This document shows, one piece after another, positions 41,061-43,017 of a DNA stretch of 43,017 bases (the stretch's first letter is position 1; every line of letters starts with the position of its first letter). Source of the DNA: Halalkalibacter oceani (lineage in GTDB: Bacteria; Bacillota; Bacilli; Bacillales; Bacillaceae_D); contig NZ_JAMBOL010000029.1 of NCBI RefSeq assembly GCF_023715605.1, forward strand, positions 1 to 43,017, read 5' to 3'. The translations under genes were made by a program, and so were the position numbers. The notes beneath the pieces are model-generated. The model was not told where the DNA came from. It saw only the letters and a program-made list of their open reading frames with translations, and ran no database searches.

Positions 41061-42656
41061 TTATCCGGCATGAAGAAGATAATAAATATTTAAACCGAGA
41101 TAAAGCATTTGTTTGCCCTCGGATGTCTTCAGATTGAGTCCTGTCAGCTTTTCGATCTTCGTTAATCTGTATTTCAGCGTATTGACGTGCACATTCATCC
41201 GCTCTGCCGTTCGCTGCAAATGTTCGTTTTCCTCGAAGTACGCTATGACCGTTTCAAAGAAATTCGTCTGACGTTGTTCATCGAACGCCAAAATCGGCTC
41301 AATTGTTTCTTCACAGTATGTTTTCATTGTTGTTTCATTCGACAGTGAATTAATCACTTTAAAAATTCCAAGCTCATCGTAGAATGTCAGTTTACGATCT
41401 TCCATTTTTTTATGACGGACTTTCGGGCCGAGGTCGCAGGCGAGTTTGGCTTCGACATAGCTGTTCTGCAATTCCGTGATTCCTTTTGCGCAGCTGCCGA
41501 CGCCGATATGCGAGACCATTTCCATTAACTCCGGATGGCGCTCCAACTGTTGATATAAGTCGAGGATGTCCGCACGCAGGCTGACAAAATCGGAATGCTG
41601 AATCGGCAATAACAAAATACTTTGACGGGACACTTCCCCAACGATGCTCCCTTTATAAAACGGATGCACGGCCGCGAGCAGCTCATCCAGCTGCTCCCCA
41701 TTCTGTTGATCTGTGGTGGCGATGTACACGACTGCATACAGGGAGTCGGCGGAGAAGGCAAACTCGGCTGCATATTTCTCCACAAATTTCTGGTTATGCC
41801 CCTCCTGCGTAAGAAGCTCCACTAAAAAATTATTCACGTACTGCTTTTGCACATCATGCTTCACTTTTTGCTTTAAAAATTCAATCGATAAAAGCGTCGA
41901 TGCTTTGTTCATTAAAGCGAAATCGACTTTTAGATGCCCCTCATTCACTCCCCAGCACGTGATGTGGCCTAAACACTCCTTGTCGACGACAATCGGCGCG
42001 ACGATGCATTCAATCTCTTCGTTGTTCATCACTCGCGTCATCCGGAGCGAGCGCTTCATCAGCGCCAATTCCTCTATCTGTTGTGGAAGAAGTGGCGCAA
42101 TCTCTTTCGCCGGTAAGGGAGTTTCAATATAAAGCGGCTGATTCTCGACAGTAATCGGATTTCTTGTTAACCCCGACAAGGAATCAATAAAATAAGAAAG
42201 CCCGTATTCTTCAATCGAAATTTCCTGAAGCAATTGCTCAGCCTGCTCATAATCTTCCTGCAAAATGACCTTGCTCTCGAATATCTCATTCACCGCCGGC
42301 CAGAGAATATCCAAGTAGCTGATATGCTTCGGAATTTCAATAATCGGCATGCCGTATTTCTCAGCCTCGACGAGAATGACTTGAATGTCATCCACAAACC
42401 GGTACGGCTTTATCGCGACGGCCGCCGTGCCGATTGAAGCGAGCTGCTCAATCAATTCCTTCTGCTTTTCTACGCTATCTTTGATTGGATAAAGGCTCGT
42501 TAACAAAAGCTCCCCGCCTTTTAACCAATTTAAAATATCGGGAACCTCCATGATCGTCACATACTTGACTTCCCTCTCAACTCCAGAGTGACCGGCAATG
42601 ATTTTGCATTCACGGAGTCCTCCGCTCTTCATTAAATCCTTAATGGTCGTTGTCAT
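41061..42656 (-). CDS. PucR family transcriptional regulator
   Basis: A 531-residue regulator of the purine-catabolism regulator family. The N-terminal PucR domain (about 1-125) contains MEVPDILNWLKGGELLLTS and the GGDEF-like CdaR middle region follows (about 270-400). The C-terminal PucR-type helix-turn-helix has ENEHLQRTAERMNVHVNTLKYRLTKIEK. Members respond to purine, amino-acid or other nitrogen sources and often control the adjacent gene. Here the nearest upstream gene is only a remnant (42786-42908), so its target is uncertain. The start is the ATG at 42656 (AGGATGG upstream); the frame to 42716 has no ribosome site. Confidence 0.88.
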   Translation of the reverse strand: MTTTIKDLMKSGGLRECKIIAGHSGVEREVKYVTIMEVPDILNWLKGGELLLTSLYPIKDSVEKQKELIEQLASIGTAAVAIKPYRFVDDIQVILVEAEKYGMPIIEIPKHISYLDILWPAVNEIFESKVILQEDYEQAEQLLQEISIEEYGLSYFIDSLSGLTRNPITVENQPLYIETPLPAKEIAPLLPQQIEELALMKRSLRMTRVMNNEEIECIVAPIVVDKECLGHITCWGVNEGHLKVDFALMNKASTLLSIEFLKQKVKHDVQKQYVNNFLVELLTQEGHNQKFVEKYAAEFAFSADSLYAVVYIATTDQQNGEQLDELLAAVHPFYKGSIVGEVSRQSILLLPIQHSDFVSLRADILDLYQQLERHPELMEMVSHIGVGSCAKGITELQNSYVEAKLACDLGPKVRHKKMEDRKLTFYDELGIFKVINSLSNETTMKTYCEETIEPILAFDEQRQTNFFETVIAYFEENEHLQRTAERMNVHVNTLKYRLTKIEKLTGLNLKTSEGKQMLYLGLNIYYLLHAG

Positions 42657-42785
42657 CGTAAGCCATCCTTTTTTTCCTAGTATTTCTTTTAGTTTACTAG
42701 AGTCGAAGACGTTCATGTGAAAAAATTCATAGAAAAAACATGACTTTACGAGGAAATCGTCCTCTTCTGATTGCCGCCCCGCTTT

Positions 42786-42908
42786 TTAATAAACCGGCCA
42801 GTCGGGTTTTTTCGTTAACTCCCAGGCATTGCTGCGATCGAGCAAGCTGAAAATGACCTCATTTCCTTTATTGATAATTTTTTCCTTATCGAGACTAACT
42901 ATATAAAG
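42786..42908 (-). pseudogene. C-terminal remnant of an unidentified gene
   Basis: On the minus strand about 40 codons without a stop run to a TAA at 42786, preceded by an in-frame TGA. The last 34 residues look like a real protein end (KEKIINKGNEVIFSLLDRS, then NAWELTKKPDWPVY), with no start codon or ribosome site. It may be what is left of a metabolic gene once controlled by the PucR-type protein. I could not identify the family. Confidence 0.4.
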
Positions 42909-42964
42909 TCAAGCAGTAATAGGAGAAGGGTAAAGCTTTCGTAAAATAGAAATGTAAGCATGAC

Positions 42965-43017
42965 AAAGAAGCCTATAATGGCCTCCTTTTAAAAAATGGG
43001 GGTTATTGGGCTTCTTT
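42965..43017. terminator. Long hairpin at the window end
   Basis: AAAGAAGCC (42965-42973) pairs with GGCTTCTTT (43009-43017), with further imperfect pairing inside (ATAA/TTAT and CCTCC/GGGGG). The window stops at its edge, so I cannot see whether a gene follows. Between 42657 and 43017 only this hairpin and the remnant were found. Confidence 0.5.

Noticed and set aside
42657-42716. Longer start of the PucR-type gene
   Set aside because: No ribosome site before the ATG at 42716, whereas AGGATGG precedes the ATG at 42656, where the PucR domain begins.
1-43017. tRNA, rRNA, phage or IS genes
   Set aside because: No cloverleaf, rRNA signature, transposase or integrase motif was seen on either strand.

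Overview
The window looks like a low-to-mid G+C Firmicute of the family Bacillaceae. The evidence is gene order: degS-degU-degV-comFA-comFC-yvyF-flgM-flgN-flgK-flgL-yviE, with yvyE, an LCP gene and tagO on the other side of degS, is the Bacillus subtilis arrangement. The csaB / secA2 / S-layer assembly gene / SLH-protein neighbourhood is the Bacillus anthracis type of S-layer locus. A Spo0E-like gene suggests a spore former. No rRNA, tRNA, CRISPR array, phage or transposase gene was seen.

Region 1 (about 130-6900, minus strand) is a self-contained catabolic operon with its own promoter (6844-6871) and terminator (134-160). It encodes a Zn alcohol dehydrogenase, a KduD/gluconate-5-dehydrogenase-type SDR, a GntR/FCD regulator, a three-part TRAP transporter and an enolase-superfamily sugar-acid dehydratase. 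The set suggests uptake of a sugar acid, oxidation/reduction at one carbon, then dehydration to a 2-keto-3-deoxy acid. It sits where B. subtilis has fliW-csrA-hag, and it looks more AT-rich than the rest of the window.

Region 2 (6963-15000, minus) is the late flagellar/competence block. flgM has a sigma-D-type promoter whose -10 box lies inside the left arm of a terminator-like hairpin, so read-through from comF-yvyF could be blocked while sigma-D transcription escapes. Region 3 (15000-18113) holds degS-degU and the divergent yvyE.

Region 4 (18259-30172) is a cell-wall polymer and accessory-secretion block: an LCP ligase, TagO, the pyruvyl transferase CsaB, a DUF5693 membrane protein, a MurJ/SpoVB-like flippase, a TagA glycosyltransferase, and divergently SecA2 and the S-layer assembly protein. 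Together these could build, flip, pyruvylate and attach a secondary cell-wall polysaccharide and export proteins that bind it. Region 5 (30238-38502) encodes likely cargo or clients: a cell-wall amidase and three SLH-domain proteins (glucosaminidase, phosphodiester glycosidase, CAP domain). Between them lie an unlisted 52-codon Spo0E-like gene and a 62-codon gene of unknown function.

Region 6 (38632-43017, minus) holds a half-size MFS protein overlapping a membrane-anchored FAD oxidase, preceded by a promoter, a folded leader of about 145 nt and a terminator. A PucR-type regulator and a C-terminal gene remnant follow.

The most unusual signal is non-coding. Four 84-90 bp elements (19317-19400, 19733-19816, 26588-26673, 38531-38620) share one secondary-structure plan with fixed spacer lengths and compensatory base changes, but their inner hairpin arms are almost unrelated in sequence. 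Second in interest is the leader at 40744-40888.
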